Counted from the first letter of the stretch, positions 25,469 through 34,748 are shown. The stretch is DNA of 64,000 bases from Bacteroidota bacterium (GCA_016699695.1 CP065006.1:2666001-2730000), one strand, 5' to 3'. Numbers and translations: made by a program. The notes: generated from the letters alone by a model not told the origin.

Positions 25469-26350
25469 ATGAAAAAGCATGTAATACTAATTTTAATGGT
25501 AGCATTGTTGGCTATCACCTGTAAAAGAGCTGGTCAAGAGGGCAAGGAAATTGGACTTGACAGCGTTGACCTATCCGATACCAATGCTGTATTCCAGGAT
25601 TTTGACACCGTGGGAGCAGGGATACCTATATTCTATAACATGTATCTTTCTGTGGAGCTTTCGACTTTATTTGAAACCGCCGGAACGGTTTTTTCGAAAG
25701 AGCTTCTTAACTCTCCTGAAAACATTAACGCCTACATGACAAGTTATAAGAAAGCCATGAACCTGGGTGTGTTTGCAGTGGATCTTAGTTATGCCAGGGT
25801 GTTTGAACAATTCGAAGTAGCAGGGCGTCATTTCACCGCCATGCAATCTCTTTCCGAACAAATGGGAATACCAGGCAGTTTTTTTGAACAAACCGCCAAG
25901 AGGTTCGAAAACAATCTTACCAACAAAGATTCGCTGATCTCTATTGCCAACGAAGTTTACTACGAAACAGAAACCTATCTCAAAGACAATGAACGCTTCG
26001 CTACAGCATCTGTCATAATTCTGGGTGGCTGGGTAGAAGCCATCTATATTGGAACCCATGTGGCTATCGAGAGTCGCAATGCCGAGGTAATTGAGCGTCT
26101 TATCGACCAGAAGTATTCACTCAACAACCTGCTAATGATGCTCAGCAACTACCGCTCCAACGAAGTAGTGAAAGAATATATTGTGATGCTCGAAGATTTG
26201 CACGAAGTTTTTATGGCAATAGAAATAAATGTTACAAGTAATTACAATGCAGAATCAAAGGCAGGAATTGCTCAAATGGATAAATGGATTGTAGAATTGG
26301 AAACTCTTCAGAAAAAAATTGGTGATATACGAAAATCTATCATTCAGTAG
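25469..26350 (+). CDS. Predicted lipoprotein of unknown function
   Basis: 293 residues. The N-terminus MKKHVILILMVALLAITC fits a lipoprotein signal with lipidation at Cys18. The mature part is mostly helical and acidic, with no motif I recognise; it has no T9SS domain. It lies 16 bases after a receiver gene, and a strong terminator follows, so the pair looks like an operon. Confidence 0.7.
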   Translation: MKKHVILILMVALLAITCKRAGQEGKEIGLDSVDLSDTNAVFQDFDTVGAGIPIFYNMYLSVELSTLFETAGTVFSKELLNSPENINAYMTSYKKAMNLGVFAVDLSYARVFEQFEVAGRHFTAMQSLSEQMGIPGSFFEQTAKRFENNLTNKDSLISIANEVYYETETYLKDNERFATASVIILGGWVEAIYIGTHVAIESRNAEVIERLIDQKYSLNNLLMMLSNYRSNEVVKEYIVMLEDLHEVFMAIEINVTSNYNAESKAGIAQMDKWIVELETLQKKIGDIRKSIIQ

Positions 26351-26373
26351 AGCTGTTTTAAAAAATACGTAAT

Positions 26374-26410
26374 AAAAAAAACAGGAAGAGAAGTCTTCCT
26401 GTTTTTTTTA
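26374..26410. terminator. Bidirectional terminator
   Basis: ACAGGAAGA / TCTTCCTGT with a GAAG loop, flanked by A8 and T8, so it can work on both strands. It ends the receiver-lipoprotein unit on the plus strand and may also end the minus-strand PHP gene. Confidence 0.85.
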
Positions 26411-26496
26411 TGCATACTCCTGTCAATAATGAAAGGTATTATTTTCCTTCGTTGTTCTTTGCGTGAGTCTGGAGTTAAAGAATGAAGGTCGAGCGT

Positions 26497-28389
26497 TTAT
26501 TTTTTCTGCAGCTGAATGGTTTTTGTTGTACTGGCCGACTTCAAAACAACTGCATAATTGCCTTTTTCAAGATCCGTTACGTCCATTTCAATTACCAGGT
26601 CAGCAGATGCAAATGACTTAACCATTTTGCCAGTGATATCAAACACTGTTACTAAAATGTTTTCGCCTGATTCGTTGCTAATACTCACCTGATCGCTGGC
26701 AGGATTTGGATATAAACTTACTTCACCCGACAAGGGATGAATGAAGTTTTCTTCTTCGGTCGATTTCAAATTTGCTTTTTTCGATGCAGTGACAAAAATT
26801 GGGTTTGAATAAAACCACAAATCAGCAAAAGCCTTGGCGCCATCGTTAGCTCCCATAAGTGCATCGGCAAGAGGGTTTCCGTTGGGGTCGGTTTCGTTGG
26901 CCACACCTAACTCAAGGTTGGTGCCACGTACTCTATAGTACATATCTTTTTCAACAGGATAAATATTATAAGTAACTTCGTACCAGCCATTGCCCTTATT
27001 TTTCCATTGCATACTGGTTAATCCATTGGCATCAGTTACACCACCCACAGCATCAAAGCGTGCAATTACGCTGGTTGTGGCTACTGTGTCTATTGCATAT
27101 TCCGGACTGGCAGGATCTATTTTTCCTTTTACTTTTCCTGCAATCAGATCGATATGGTGAAGGGTAGGTGTATTATAACTACTGTAAGTGTTGTGGTTAG
27201 GTTCACTGGGGTCGTGAACAATGATTACAATTGAAATACTTTCGGCTTTTAAAGCCAGATTCTGGCCCATTTCAGCCTTTTTTTGACCCTCGTAAACAGT
27301 AAAACCAAGGTAATCAATCAGGTCGCCATTGGTAATCCAGCTATTGCCTGAACGTAAACCATTGAGCAGATGAGGGTAACTGTTCTTTTTGGTTACATAA
27401 GTATATGTTTTTTGGTATTCTCCCTGATAAAAGTCATCGTCGATATCATGGAAGTCTGAGCTGGCGAACAACCAATAGTTGCGTCCTTCGCTTAACATGG
27501 CATCCCAGAGGCCACCTACACGTGCTGCAAAATAGCCGCATCCTCCATAGGTGCCACCAAAAGCGCTTGTGCTATATCCTCCGCGACCTGCAGATTTCTG
27601 ATGTCCGGGCATGCTTTCGAAGCCAAAACACACATCGGGGGCAATGTTATTCATATCCCTGAAATGAGAAATGGTATATTTTCTTTGTCTCTCGGGGTGA
27701 GCGGGAATTAACCACGAAGTATAGGTGTGGTTATCCTGCAGCCATTTTGCAGCCTCAAGGGTTTTTTCGTGGTTGCTGGCGGTAGATTTTGTCCATCCCA
27801 TGGCCAATCCTCCTGTTACATCCCGGTCAGAATTGTCGAACATGTATTCAAATTGTGCCAACGCATCAACATTTTTATTGTTCTTGTTAAATTGTTCGCC
27901 AATAATGGCCACGCTGCCATGCTCATGACCTGGAACATTCATTTCATATCCCTGAATAATAAGATTGTTTGGATGCTGCGCCCGTAATCCGTTGCAAAGT
28001 GGAAAAGAAAACTGGCTTAGAGATTGCCAGCGCCACATGTTTTGATGGCCACCACTCATCGATACCGTTCCCAGAATGGATATTGTAGTATCCTGATCCC
28101 AATAAACAGTAGTATCCAGGTCTGCTCCCGAGTTACGTCCATCGCGGTTAAATCCGCCACCATGCTCACTGTTGGCCCACCAGTCGAGTCCATAGTATTC
28201 GCATTTTTCAAATACATGGGGCATTGTCCACGAACCATCGGTAAATGTGGTGTGTTGGTGGAAATCGCCGGCTACGTATCCGGGTTGTGCCTGAACCGAT
28301 GTGAGTGATAATGCAAACAATACAAAGAATGTATAAATAGATACATTCCATAAGTGTTTGTTAATTAAGTGTAAAGCTTTTGTTTTCAT
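26497..28389 (-). CDS. Secreted PHP-domain protein with T9SS sorting domain
   Basis: About 630 residues from ATG at 28389; the frame extends further upstream but a signal peptide (IYTFFVLFALSLTSVQAQ) begins properly only from here. The mature start AGDFHQHTTFTDG is a PHP-type metal motif, with later NSEHGGG, PAHPER and SSDFHDID supplying further His/Asp ligands. The C-terminus (LYPNPASDQVSISN ... KGNYAVVLKSAS) is a type A sorting domain for the type IX secretion system, so it is exported to the surface or medium. The substrate is unknown; a phosphoesterase role is family inference. It lies between the lipoprotein and the hydG cluster and shares no evident function with them. Confidence 0.83.
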   Translation of the reverse strand: MKTKALHLINKHLWNVSIYTFFVLFALSLTSVQAQPGYVAGDFHQHTTFTDGSWTMPHVFEKCEYYGLDWWANSEHGGGFNRDGRNSGADLDTTVYWDQDTTISILGTVSMSGGHQNMWRWQSLSQFSFPLCNGLRAQHPNNLIIQGYEMNVPGHEHGSVAIIGEQFNKNNKNVDALAQFEYMFDNSDRDVTGGLAMGWTKSTASNHEKTLEAAKWLQDNHTYTSWLIPAHPERQRKYTISHFRDMNNIAPDVCFGFESMPGHQKSAGRGGYSTSAFGGTYGGCGYFAARVGGLWDAMLSEGRNYWLFASSDFHDIDDDFYQGEYQKTYTYVTKKNSYPHLLNGLRSGNSWITNGDLIDYLGFTVYEGQKKAEMGQNLALKAESISIVIIVHDPSEPNHNTYSSYNTPTLHHIDLIAGKVKGKIDPASPEYAIDTVATTSVIARFDAVGGVTDANGLTSMQWKNKGNGWYEVTYNIYPVEKDMYYRVRGTNLELGVANETDPNGNPLADALMGANDGAKAFADLWFYSNPIFVTASKKANLKSTEEENFIHPLSGEVSLYPNPASDQVSISNESGENILVTVFDITGKMVKSFASADLVIEMDVTDLEKGNYAVVLKSASTTKTIQLQKK

Positions 28390-28705
28390 AATATTTTCTA
28401 AATAAGGTTTAGTTAACAGCGGCAAGTTAAAGCAGCATTGTGAAGTAAATCTTTGAAAGGAGTTAAGTTTAAAGGAGATTATTATTAAGCTGATGTTAAA
28501 ATTTCTAACTATCATATATTTAGATAGATAAAGTTGAATGCATCAAGATTATAAAATCAATATTAGCTGCCTGATCCAACTTTTTTTCCTCTCGTTCGTT
28601 GAAGCAGATGAATTATTGTTATTTTTGTAACAGAAAATTCTGAGGGTTGGTAACCGACTTCTTACCCGAAGATTTCCTTTTTAGTCTGATCCAAAAGAAT
28701 TGCTG
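28390..28705. other. Divergent region between the secreted PHP gene and the hydG cluster
   Basis: 316 bases. It contains the putative promoter and operator of the TM1266-hydG-hydE unit (28599-28633). The rest, including the PHP gene promoter, could not be resolved. Confidence 0.45.
28599..28633 (+). promoter_or_regulatory. Promoter of the [FeFe] maturation cluster with embedded Rex-like operator
   Basis: TTG at 28599-28601 and TATTTTTG at 28620-28627 (exact TAnnTTTG) are 18 bp apart, a good Bacteroidetes -33/-7 pair. The 18-mer TTGTTATTTTTGTAACAG (28616-28633) has TTGTTA and TAACA half-sites with 6 bp between and covers the -7 box. A repressor bound there would shut the promoter. Confidence 0.6.
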
Positions 28706-28948
28706 ATGGAAAAGAGATTTGGAGCTGCCGTAATCCTTGTCGAAAACAAAGAACACATCGATGCAATGAACCATTTGCTATCGGTGTATTCCGATTTAAT
28801 CATTGCACGCCAGGGTCTGCGCGACAAGGGGGTTAGTATCATCACGGTGATACTCGAAGGTACAAGCGACCAGATCAATTCTCTTACCGGTAAATTAGGT
28901 CGATTGGAAGGAGTACAGGTAAAGTCGGTTTTAACGACATACAAGTAA
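28706..28948 (+). CDS. TM1266-type iron-only hydrogenase system regulator
   Basis: An 80-residue ferredoxin-fold (NikR C-terminal-like) protein: EKRFGAAVILVENKE at the N-terminus, GVSIITVILEGTSDQI in the middle. The family is found next to HydE, HydF or HydG and is called a putative regulator, though no DNA-binding region is present and the ligand is unknown. ATG at 28706 was chosen over TTG at 28700. It lies 8 bases before hydG. Confidence 0.88.
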   Translation: MEKRFGAAVILVENKEHIDAMNHLLSVYSDLIIARQGLRDKGVSIITVILEGTSDQINSLTGKLGRLEGVQVKSVLTTYK

Positions 28949-28956
28949 GCTTTCAT

Positions 28957-30381
28957 ATGATTTTTAAGCCCGAAAAGTACCGCATTCCCGATGTACCGAT
29001 GCAGCCGTTTATTGATGCAGATGAAATCTGGAGTTTTATTCACGGTGCAAATACCGACAGAGAATACATCCGTTCGGTAATTGCCAAATCGCTTGATAAA
29101 GAAAGACTCACTTTGGCTGAAACTGCTTCGCTAATTGCTGCCACCGATCCGGAACTGATTGAAGAAATTAAGGAGGGAGCCCGCCAGTTGAAGGAGCGTG
29201 TGTATGGCAACCGCATTGTGCTTTTTGCCCCTTTGTATGTGGGCAGCCTTTGCACAAACGATTGCCAGTATTGCGGCTTCAGGACCTCCAACAAGGCTGC
29301 CGAGCGCACTACTTTGTCGACAGAAAAACTGGTGAGTGAGGTGGAAGCCCTTGAAGACACAGGACAGAAAAGGTTGATATTGGTGTTTGGCGAACATCCG
29401 AAATACGATGCCCAATTTATTGCCGATGCCGCACAAACAGTGTATAAAGTAAAAAAGGGCAATGGCGAAATACGTCGCGTAAACATCAATGCTGCTCCTC
29501 TTGAAATTGAAGGTTTTAAAACAGTGGCAGAAGCCGGTATTGGTACCTACCAGGTTTTCCAGGAGACCTATCACCCCGAAGAATACAAGAAATACCACCT
29601 AAGCGGACGCAAAGCCGATTACAATTACCGGCTTACCTCGCTCGACCGTGCACAGGAGGCCGGTTTGGATGATGTGGGCATTGGAGCCCTTTTCGGCCTA
29701 TACGACTGGCGCTTTGAGGTACTCTCTCTGGTAAGGCATACCAACCACCTCGAAGCTTGTTATAATGTAGGCCCGCATACCATCTCTTTTCCCAGGTTGC
29801 AAGAGGCTTCCGACATCAAATTTGAAAAAAAATACCTTGTAAGCGACGAAGAATTTACTCGTCTGATTGCCATTCTTCGATTGGCAGTACCTTACACCGG
29901 ACTGATACTTACAGCCCGCGAAAATGCTGCTGTGCGTAAGGAAGTAATGCGTTTTGGTGTTTCGCAAATCGATGGAGGTACCCGAATTGAGCTGGGAGCT
30001 TATGCCAAAAAGGAAAACGAACAAGATTTGAACAAGGAACAGTTTAAGATTAACGACGACAGGGCACTGAGCGAAGTGATTGAAGAACTGTTAAGCCAGG
30101 ATTACCTACCCTCATTTTGCACTGCCTGTTATCGCCTTGGTCGAACCGGCGAACACTTTATGGAGTTCTCGGTGCCTGGGTTCATAAAACGCTTTTGTTC
30201 GCCCAATGCCATATTAACTCTGGCCGAGTACCTCGAGGATTATGCACCGCTGAATGTCTTTGACAAAGGATGGCAAATGATAGAAAAAAACCTTGAAACA
30301 CTAGAGGGTCAGGCTAATGTCAAAGAAATTCGTAACAGGCTAGACCGGATCAGGCAAGGCGAACGTGATTTATATTTTTAG
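28957..30381 (+). CDS. hydG: [FeFe] hydrogenase H-cluster maturase HydG
   Basis: A 474-residue radical SAM tyrosine lyase. The SAM cluster motif is CTNDCQYC (C99, C103, C106). The C-terminal CTACYRLGRTGEHF ... FC motif holds the second cluster with the dangler iron. It cleaves tyrosine to p-cresol, CO and cyanide for the H-cluster subcluster. Full family length. The stop overlaps the region before hydE, with 10 bases between stop and the hydE ATG. Confidence 0.97.
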   Translation: MIFKPEKYRIPDVPMQPFIDADEIWSFIHGANTDREYIRSVIAKSLDKERLTLAETASLIAATDPELIEEIKEGARQLKERVYGNRIVLFAPLYVGSLCTNDCQYCGFRTSNKAAERTTLSTEKLVSEVEALEDTGQKRLILVFGEHPKYDAQFIADAAQTVYKVKKGNGEIRRVNINAAPLEIEGFKTVAEAGIGTYQVFQETYHPEEYKKYHLSGRKADYNYRLTSLDRAQEAGLDDVGIGALFGLYDWRFEVLSLVRHTNHLEACYNVGPHTISFPRLQEASDIKFEKKYLVSDEEFTRLIAILRLAVPYTGLILTARENAAVRKEVMRFGVSQIDGGTRIELGAYAKKENEQDLNKEQFKINDDRALSEVIEELLSQDYLPSFCTACYRLGRTGEHFMEFSVPGFIKRFCSPNAILTLAEYLEDYAPLNVFDKGWQMIEKNLETLEGQANVKEIRNRLDRIRQGERDLYF

Positions 30382-30391
30382 TACCTCAGGA

Positions 30392-31471
30392 ATGGATTTA
30401 AATACATTACTAAATCAATCAGTTTTTAGCCGCGACGAGCTGGTGTTTTTACTTGGACTGAAAGATCAGGAGAAAACAAAGCTTTTCGAAAGGGCAGCTG
30501 CAGTAAAGGAGCAAGAGGTAGGCAATGTCGTTTACTTCAGGGGCTTGATAGAGTTTTCGAATATATGCTCCAAAAATTGTTTCTATTGTGGCATCCGAAA
30601 CGACAATGAGAATATCAATCGTTTCAACCTTTCGGATGAGAGCATAGTAGAAGCTGCAGATTTTGCCTGGAAAAATAAGTTTGCCAGCCTGGTATTGCAG
30701 TCGGGCGAGTTGAGTTCGCCTGCTTTCACAAAGCGAATTACAAATCTGCTCGAAAAAATACATGCTGCTACTCAGGGCGAATTACGGATTACGCTATCGC
30801 TTGGCGAGCAAACTCGCGAAACCTATGCAGAGTGGTACCAGGCAGGTGCTCACCGATACTTGTTGCGCATCGAATCGTCGAATCCTGAATTGTATAAAAA
30901 AATTCATCCCCAAGACAAAGATCACCGTTTTGAGCCCAGACTGAAAGCACTTGAAGATTTGCGCCTTACAGGTTATCAGGTAGGAACCGGGGTAATGATA
31001 GGGCTCCCTTTTCAAACCCTTGACGATTTGGCCGGAGACTTACTTTTTATGCAGAAATTTGGAATCGATATGGTGGGCATGGGCCCTTACCTCGAACATT
31101 CTGATACCCCACTTTATCAATACCGCCATCAGCTCTGGAGCCAGGAGGATCGATTTCAGATGGCCTTAAAAATGATAGCCCTGTTACGGCTCATGATGCC
31201 TCGTATCAACATTGCTGCTGCAACGGCTTTGCAAGCCATTGATAAACTTGGGCGCGAAAAGGCATTGAAAGTAGGCGCAAACATAATTATGCCAAACATA
31301 ACTCCGGGAGGCCATCGCGACGATTACCTTTTATACCAGAATAAACCCTGCACCGACGATTCGGCCGACGATTGCAAAAACTGCCTCGAAGTAAGAGTAG
31401 CTCTTGCAGGTAATACCATAGGCTACGACAGCTGGGGCGATTCCCTTCATTATTCGAACAGAAATCGTTAG
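30392..31471 (+). CDS. hydE: [FeFe] hydrogenase H-cluster maturase HydE
   Basis: 359 residues with a radical SAM motif CSKNCFYC (C59, C63, C66). It works with HydG on the diiron subcluster, probably supplying the bridging ligand precursor. ATG at 30392 is preferred; a GTG at 30365 would overlap hydG. hydF, the third maturase, is not nearby. Confidence 0.95.
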   Translation: MDLNTLLNQSVFSRDELVFLLGLKDQEKTKLFERAAAVKEQEVGNVVYFRGLIEFSNICSKNCFYCGIRNDNENINRFNLSDESIVEAADFAWKNKFASLVLQSGELSSPAFTKRITNLLEKIHAATQGELRITLSLGEQTRETYAEWYQAGAHRYLLRIESSNPELYKKIHPQDKDHRFEPRLKALEDLRLTGYQVGTGVMIGLPFQTLDDLAGDLLFMQKFGIDMVGMGPYLEHSDTPLYQYRHQLWSQEDRFQMALKMIALLRLMMPRINIAAATALQAIDKLGREKALKVGANIIMPNITPGGHRDDYLLYQNKPCTDDSADDCKNCLEVRVALAGNTIGYDSWGDSLHYSNRNR

Positions 31472-31516
31472 AAACAATTTATTTACGAATTATTATCTTC
31501 AACATAGAACAAAAAA

Positions 31517-32572
31517 ATGAAATCAATAGCAAGCATAACCACCAGTACGGTGACACAAGATGTAAAAACCTTTCGCATCGCAGTATTTAGCACCAAAGCC
31601 TGGGTGGTAAATTCCTTTAACCTTGTAAACGACCGTTTTAAATACGAAATATCGTATTTCGAATCTCGCATGTATAAAAAAACCATTCCGCTGGCCGAAG
31701 GCTTTGATGCGGTTTGTGTGTTTGTAAACGACCAGCTCGATGCTGAGGTGTTGGAAGGTTTGAACAAAATAGGAGTGAAACTCATTGCCCTTCGTTGTGC
31801 AGGCTTTAATAATGTTGACATCGAAAAAGCTTATGCCCTGGGCATGGGCGTGGTACGTGTGCCAGCCTATTCGCCTTATGCAGTGGCCGAACATACCCTT
31901 GGACTGATTTTATCGCTCAACCGCAAATACCACAAGGCTTACCCAAGAATCCGCGACGGTAACTTCGCACTCGATGGCTTGCTGGGTTTCGACTTACACG
32001 GTAAAACTATAGGGTTAATTGGCACTGGCAGAATAGGGCAGGTGTTTAGTCAGATAATTTCCGGATTTGGTTGCCGTATTCTGGCGTATGATAAATTCCC
32101 GAATAAGGAAATGATGGAAAAAGGCATAGAATATGTTGAACTGCAGGACCTTTACCGACAAAGCGATATTATTTCGCTTCACTGCCCGCTTACCCACGAA
32201 ACTTTTCATATGATAAATGAATATGCCATTGCAGCAATGAAAGAAGGGGTGATGATTGTGAATACCAGTCGGGGCCCTCTCGTTGACACCAATGCTGTGA
32301 TAGAGGGGCTGAAGAAGGGTAAAGTTGGTTACCTCGGCCTTGATGTGTATGAGGAAGAAGAAGAATTGTTTTTTGAAGATTTGTCGGAAGAGGTCATTCA
32401 AGACGACCAGTTTGTGCGTTTGCAAACTTTTCCGAATGTGCTCATTACAGCCCATCAGGCATTCTTTACCAAGGAGGCGGTGAACAATATTTCTGAAACT
32501 ACTTTCGAAAATATGAAGGAGTACCTCGAAAAGAACAGTTCGCCCAACATGGTGCTTCCTAAAGGTAAATAG
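31517..32572 (+). CDS. ldhA: D-lactate dehydrogenase / 2-hydroxyacid dehydrogenase
   Basis: 351 residues. It has the NAD-binding GTGRIGQVFSQI segment and LdhA-type features: LRCAGFNNVD, NTSRGPLVDT (catalytic Arg region) and TAHQAFFT (catalytic His). It reduces pyruvate to D-lactate with NADH. The first 20 or so residues are extra compared with typical LdhA; a later start is possible but no alternative ATG lies before the core. It follows hydE by 45 bases and precedes lactate permease by 40, so both may be co-transcribed with the maturases. Confidence 0.88.
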   Translation: MKSIASITTSTVTQDVKTFRIAVFSTKAWVVNSFNLVNDRFKYEISYFESRMYKKTIPLAEGFDAVCVFVNDQLDAEVLEGLNKIGVKLIALRCAGFNNVDIEKAYALGMGVVRVPAYSPYAVAEHTLGLILSLNRKYHKAYPRIRDGNFALDGLLGFDLHGKTIGLIGTGRIGQVFSQIISGFGCRILAYDKFPNKEMMEKGIEYVELQDLYRQSDIISLHCPLTHETFHMINEYAIAAMKEGVMIVNTSRGPLVDTNAVIEGLKKGKVGYLGLDVYEEEEELFFEDLSEEVIQDDQFVRLQTFPNVLITAHQAFFTKEAVNNISETTFENMKEYLEKNSSPNMVLPKGK

Positions 32573-32612
32573 GCAAGTTTATATATTCCGATAAAAACAT
32601 CGAATTATTCGA

Positions 32613-34244
32613 ATGGTAAAACTTTTATTTTCATCTCTACCCATTGTGCTGCTGGTATTTTTGATGACCCGCAAAAATAGTATGCCATCGTCGAAAGCAC
32701 TGCCACTTGTTGCTTTAGTATTGTATTTTATTTTGATGGTTGTTTTTGGCCACGATGCCAATTTGGTACATGCCAATGTGTTGAGTGGCTTGCTGGTAGC
32801 CTGGACGCCTATTTTAATTATTGCAGGCGCAGTGTTTTTGTTTCGTACCATGGAGGCAACCGGAAGCCTGACCATCATCAGGCAATGGCTGAATAAACTT
32901 ACACAGAATAAAGTAGCTCAGCTAATGTTGGTAGGATGGACATTTACCTTTCTTATTGAAGGGGCAAGCGGTTTTGGAACCCCTGCTGCTCTGGCTGCTC
33001 CAATTCTTGTAGGTTTAGGTTTTCCGCCTGTGCGCACTGCCATTCTGACTTTGATCATGAACAGCATCTCAGTAACCTTTGGTGCCGTGGGAACTCCCAC
33101 CTGGTTTGGGTTTTCTGCAATAAACCTGAGCGCTGCAGAAACCCTTGAAATTGGATTTAAATCGGCATTGATCAATTCTGTGGCAGCGCTTGTAATTCCG
33201 GCAATTGCATTGCTTTTTGTCGTAAAACCACAATCAGTGCTTCGAAACTGGCTTTTCATTTTGTCGAGTGTTCTTTTTACCATTATACCTTATCTCCTGG
33301 TTGCACGGTTTAACTACGAGTTCCCTTCGCTGGTTGGCGGTGCAGTAGGCATGGCTGGCACCGTGTTGCTGGCAAGGTCTGGTTTTGGTTTATCGAAATC
33401 GGAGGTCCAATTGCACGAAAAAATCGGCGACAGCCAGCTTCTGCATAACCCTCCGTTAACTACTGAACCTTCTGCGAATCCATCGCCTGGCCAGATTATC
33501 AAGGCATCGTTTCCATTGTGGGGTACGCTGCTGCTTTTAATTGTAACCCGTATTCCTCAGCTGGGAATCAGGCAACTTCTGGATGCCACACACCCTGCTT
33601 TGTTTTTCAATCTTGGCTCGCTTGGCGATTTACGCGTGAGTGCTTCGTTGGTAGTATCGCTCGAAGGTATTTTCGGAACAGCTGTCGGTTGGACCCATAA
33701 GCTTTTGTATGTTCCGTCTTTATTGCCTTTCGGAGTAATTTCAATCATCACTTTTTTAATTTATTCCACCAAACAGAAGGTAGTACAAGATGTTTGGTCC
33801 GAAACTCTTTTGCAATTAAAGAAACCTACTTTAGCCTTGATGGGTGCCCTGGTATTTGTGAACCTGATGATGATGGGCGGTGAAACTTCGGCAGTAACTA
33901 CCATTGGCCGATCGCTGGCTGACCTGACGGGTCAGTCGTGGAAATATTTCGCATCTTTTTTGGGTGCCATTGGCGCTTTTTTCAGTGGTTCCAATACTAT
34001 TTCGAATCTGACCTTTGGAGGCATTCAAGATTCCATCGCCTTACAGCTTGGGTTGGAACGAACCACTATTTTGGCTCTACAATCGGTTGGAGGAACCATG
34101 GGTACTATGGTGAGCATTAACAACATTGTAGCTGTTTCGTCGGTGTTGGCCCTAGGAAATATCGAAGGCCATATTTTAAAAAGAACGGTAAGAGCTATGT
34201 TGGTGTTTGGCTTTATAGCTGCACTTATGGCAGTCTTTATCTGA
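32613..34244 (+). CDS. lctP: L-lactate permease family transporter
   Basis: A 543-residue polytopic membrane protein of the LctP family with about 12-14 hydrophobic segments and the conserved TFLIEGASGFGTPAALAAP motif. It would move lactate and related 2-hydroxy acids with protons. Placed directly after D-lactate dehydrogenase, it plausibly exports or imports lactate; direction and stereo-preference are not known from sequence. Confidence 0.9.
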   Translation: MVKLLFSSLPIVLLVFLMTRKNSMPSSKALPLVALVLYFILMVVFGHDANLVHANVLSGLLVAWTPILIIAGAVFLFRTMEATGSLTIIRQWLNKLTQNKVAQLMLVGWTFTFLIEGASGFGTPAALAAPILVGLGFPPVRTAILTLIMNSISVTFGAVGTPTWFGFSAINLSAAETLEIGFKSALINSVAALVIPAIALLFVVKPQSVLRNWLFILSSVLFTIIPYLLVARFNYEFPSLVGGAVGMAGTVLLARSGFGLSKSEVQLHEKIGDSQLLHNPPLTTEPSANPSPGQIIKASFPLWGTLLLLIVTRIPQLGIRQLLDATHPALFFNLGSLGDLRVSASLVVSLEGIFGTAVGWTHKLLYVPSLLPFGVISIITFLIYSTKQKVVQDVWSETLLQLKKPTLALMGALVFVNLMMMGGETSAVTTIGRSLADLTGQSWKYFASFLGAIGAFFSGSNTISNLTFGGIQDSIALQLGLERTTILALQSVGGTMGTMVSINNIVAVSSVLALGNIEGHILKRTVRAMLVFGFIAALMAVFI

Positions 34245-34331
34245 GAGAACCTATACTTTAGCAAAGGAAGCTAAATACTTTGTTTGCTTAGGTGAGTTTC
34301 TTATCTTGCAGTGTACAAATGCAAGCAAAGT

Positions 34332-34748
34332 ATGGGTGTTTTTTTTCAGAGTGTATTTGAAGTAATCTTTGTTTTCGGTCTGCTTTTACTTTTTGTGGTT
34401 TCCATTATCATTCTAAAACCATTTCGGGTACACCGCAAGAGGCCGATAACAACCATTGCCCTCAAAGGAAGCTATCTTCTCTTTCTGGCATCTTTTCTGA
34501 TTTTTACCTATCTTTTACTTTTCGGTCCCAAACAAATCGACGAAAGCCTTCAGCCTTACGATTCGCTCTTCAACATTCATTTTTTATTTTATTTATCGGC
34601 TTCAGTAGTTCCAAATGTTGGCATCATGTTGCGCCGTCAGATACGGAAAAAGCGTATTGAGTTTAACCTTATGCTTCTGGCTGTGAATATCATTTACCTG
34701 GCTTATATGGTTTTTGCCATTGTTTCTGGAACCTGGGCATTAATTTAA
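34332..34748 (+). CDS. Small integral membrane protein, unknown function
   Basis: 138 residues from ATG at 34332 (a GTG at 34311 would add 7). Four hydrophobic segments: about 7-30, 45-65, 80-100 and 115-135, with a short basic cytoplasmic-like loop RRQIRKKR. No motif recognised. It follows lactate permease by 87 bases on the same strand; a functional link is not evident. Confidence 0.6.
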   Translation: MGVFFQSVFEVIFVFGLLLLFVVSIIILKPFRVHRKRPITTIALKGSYLLFLASFLIFTYLLLFGPKQIDESLQPYDSLFNIHFLFYLSASVVPNVGIMLRRQIRKKRIEFNLMLLAVNIIYLAYMVFAIVSGTWALI

